From NCBI RefSeq assembly GCF_021650705.1, contig NZ_CP087138.1, positions 310,001-374,000 of the forward strand: DNA of 64,000 nt, read 5' to 3'. The notes beneath the pieces were generated by a model. The model did no database searches and was not told the origin of the DNA. It worked only from the letters and a program-made list of their open reading frames with translations. This stretch comes from Pseudomonas sp. KNUC1026 (GTDB lineage: Bacteria > Pseudomonadota > Gammaproteobacteria > Pseudomonadales > Pseudomonadaceae). Of the stretch, positions 62,851 through 64,000 are shown piece after piece; positions within the stretch are counted from its first letter, which is position 1, and each line of letters begins with the position of its first letter. The translations under genes and the position numbers were made by a program.

Positions 62851-63684
62851 TCACCTGCCAACGGGCTCGAACAGCTTTTCCTGAAACCGGTCGAAGGGCC
62901 GCATTGCCCAGGTATTTCGGGGTGACAGGTTTGAAGCTGCGAGCATCCTGTTCAGGTAGCGATAAACGCGCTGGTCGGTCAACGCCGGCCGTTTGCTCAG
63001 CCACCACAAGTCGCCGAGGTGCCTCAGCAGTTGCCCAAGCACCAGCACCAGCAAGGTCACTTCAAAGCACAAGAGCGTTCCGGTGATGGTCACCAAGGTA
63101 ATGAATTTCCATTGCCCGATGGCCTCGAACACTGCATCGATCGAGCTGCCCAGGGTCAGCATCGCAGCCATCATGGTCAGGATCCCCAGCAACCAGGTCA
63201 TAAGGCGCGTGGTGTCTGGCAGGCTGAAAAAATGCTGCATGCGTGTCTCTATGGCGCTGTAGCCGGTTTTACGTTGCATGGCACTTTGCTCTTGCCAGCG
63301 ATTGAACAGCTCCATGCAGCGCGCCCCCAGCTCCCTTGGCGTGCATTGGTAGCGGCGGCAAAACCATTGCTGCTGCACCGCCAGTACTGTTCTGTAGGCG
63401 TCTTGCCCCGCTGGCACCGGGTGTTTGAGGCGCAGCCGGGCGTAGATCTGCTGAATCCGAATCGCGCACAGTGTGCTGAACAGGGCGCTCACAAACAGCG
63501 CGCTCAGCCTGATCCAGGGTGAGCCATCGTTTTGCTGCATCAGGTAACCCAGCGAAGGCAGCCAGAAGAAAAACCAGCGCAGGCATACGCGAAAGTCTTT
63601 TTCCTTCCAGGCTCGGAGAAAGGGGGCCTGGATGAATCGGCGGTGGTGTTCATTCACGTTGCGGCGAAGGTGATGCAAAGGCAT
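62851..63684 (-). CDS. Hypothetical inner-membrane protein
   Basis: A 277-residue protein with two hydrophobic pairs: about residues 36-75 (CLRWFFFWLPSLGYLM, IRLSALFVSALFSTLCAI) and about 162-220 (MTWLLGILTMMAAMLTLG, FITLVTITGTLLCFEVTLLV), separated by a basic, Gln-rich cytoplasmic-looking segment. No motif recognised. It stands alone. Confidence 0.6.
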   Translation of the reverse strand: MPLHHLRRNVNEHHRRFIQAPFLRAWKEKDFRVCLRWFFFWLPSLGYLMQQNDGSPWIRLSALFVSALFSTLCAIRIQQIYARLRLKHPVPAGQDAYRTVLAVQQQWFCRRYQCTPRELGARCMELFNRWQEQSAMQRKTGYSAIETRMQHFFSLPDTTRLMTWLLGILTMMAAMLTLGSSIDAVFEAIGQWKFITLVTITGTLLCFEVTLLVLVLGQLLRHLGDLWWLSKRPALTDQRVYRYLNRMLAASNLSPRNTWAMRPFDRFQEKLFEPVGR

Positions 63685-63852
63685 CGCTGGCTCCTGTCAG
63701 CAGAAAGTGGAATACGGAGGCAAAGTTGAACGCGCTTGGCTAAATCGAGCGCGGCCAGGTCATTGTGTGCTGGCTGGCTGCAAAGGTTTGCACGCGTTTG
63801 AATTCTTCCCGTTTTCCTACAGGCTCAGGCGCCGGGTCTTGGATCGTGGCGC

Positions 63853-64000
63853 TCACCCTTGGCCGACATGGTCCGCTACACACGCCTTGAACAGCTGCAA
63901 CGGCGCCGACTGCCGCGCTCCGTAGCGAGACACCAGCACCAGCTCCCTATCGAAGGTCAACGGCCCCAGCGGCAGCACCTGTACATTGTGCGGGCTCTCC
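63853..64000 (-). CDS. C-terminal end of a LysR-type regulator (5' part outside window)
   Basis: The last 48 residues of a minus-strand frame that enters from beyond base 64000: ESPHNVQVLPLGPLTFDREL, VLVSRYGARQSAPLQLFKAC, then VADHVGQG and TGA at 63853. The DRELVLVSRYGARQSAPLQL pattern is that of a LysR substrate-binding domain end. Nothing can be said about its target. Confidence 0.7.
   Translation of the reverse strand, partial: ESPHNVQVLPLGPLTFDRELVLVSRYGARQSAPLQLFKACVADHVGQG

Noticed and set aside
63707..63925. Plus-strand 72-codon frame near the window end
   Set aside because: Antisense to the LysR end and without protein features.

Overview
The window reads as a chromosomal segment of a Pseudomonas, most likely of the P. 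putida group. The main evidence is a TtgABC/TtgR-type solvent and drug efflux locus with a recognisable TtgR operator, a class I fumarase, an alkylsulfate-type TauD/ABC cluster, REPIN-like repeats and the overall GC-rich coding style. It is about 64 kb, gene-dense, with no rRNA, tRNA, CRISPR array or transposase that I could find.

Layout. 1-6445: ttgC (cut by the window edge), ttgB and ttgA on the minus strand, with ttgR divergent. 6476-8205: a DHA2-family MFS exporter and a small exported protein. 8206-8957: an AT-rich gap. 8958-31326: a type III secretion island. A large winged-helix/ATPase regulator (8958) converges on a minus-strand operon. In transcription order the operon runs: 53-aa protein (possible needle), sctD, sctX-like, sctY-like, sctV joined in frame to a Tad-type secretin (sctC2), CpaD-like lipoprotein, [TadD-like lipoprotein on the plus strand], sctC1, 71-aa protein, sctI, J, K, L, N, O, Q, R, S, T, U. 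A 1254-aa HrpK-like protein lies divergently at 27562. The sctI-J-K-L-N-O-Q-R-S-T-U order and the split secretin match the rhizobial (Rhc) family; the X/Y pair ahead of sctV is a Ysc-like trait. 31514-33686: AraC regulator, ABM-domain protein, flavin reductase. 33800-36792: a cardiolipin-synthase-like gene whose last 27 bp are duplicated on the far side of an ATPase + TOPRIM pair, so the pair looks like an inserted, probably antiphage, cassette. 36792-43424: FliA-promoter MCP, PfpI protein, fumarase, diguanylate cyclase, ferredoxin reductase. 43438-49908: HDOD protein, PotD-like protein and an alkylsulfate/sulfonate uptake operon with a TauD/AtsK oxygenase. 50153-52684: copAB copper resistance. 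52975-61021: a complete che operon (MCP, cheY, STAS, cheA, MCP, cheW, cheR, cheB). 61022-64000: REPIN, small genes, a phosphodiesterase, a membrane protein and the end of a LysR regulator.

Main points for a second look: the SctV-secretin reading-frame fusion; SctU with SEGG where the autocleavage NPTH motif should be; Tad-pilus outer-membrane parts serving a T3SS; paired 10-bp-phased TGTGAAA repeats in the divergent T3SS promoter; the 27-bp-flanked ATPase/TOPRIM cassette. Four genes are broken (clsB-like and copB by one base in G runs, the TOPRIM gene and the atsR-like gene by in-frame TAG). The G-run cases, and possibly the sctV fusion, could be sequencing errors. All calls come from reading motifs by eye; no database search was run.
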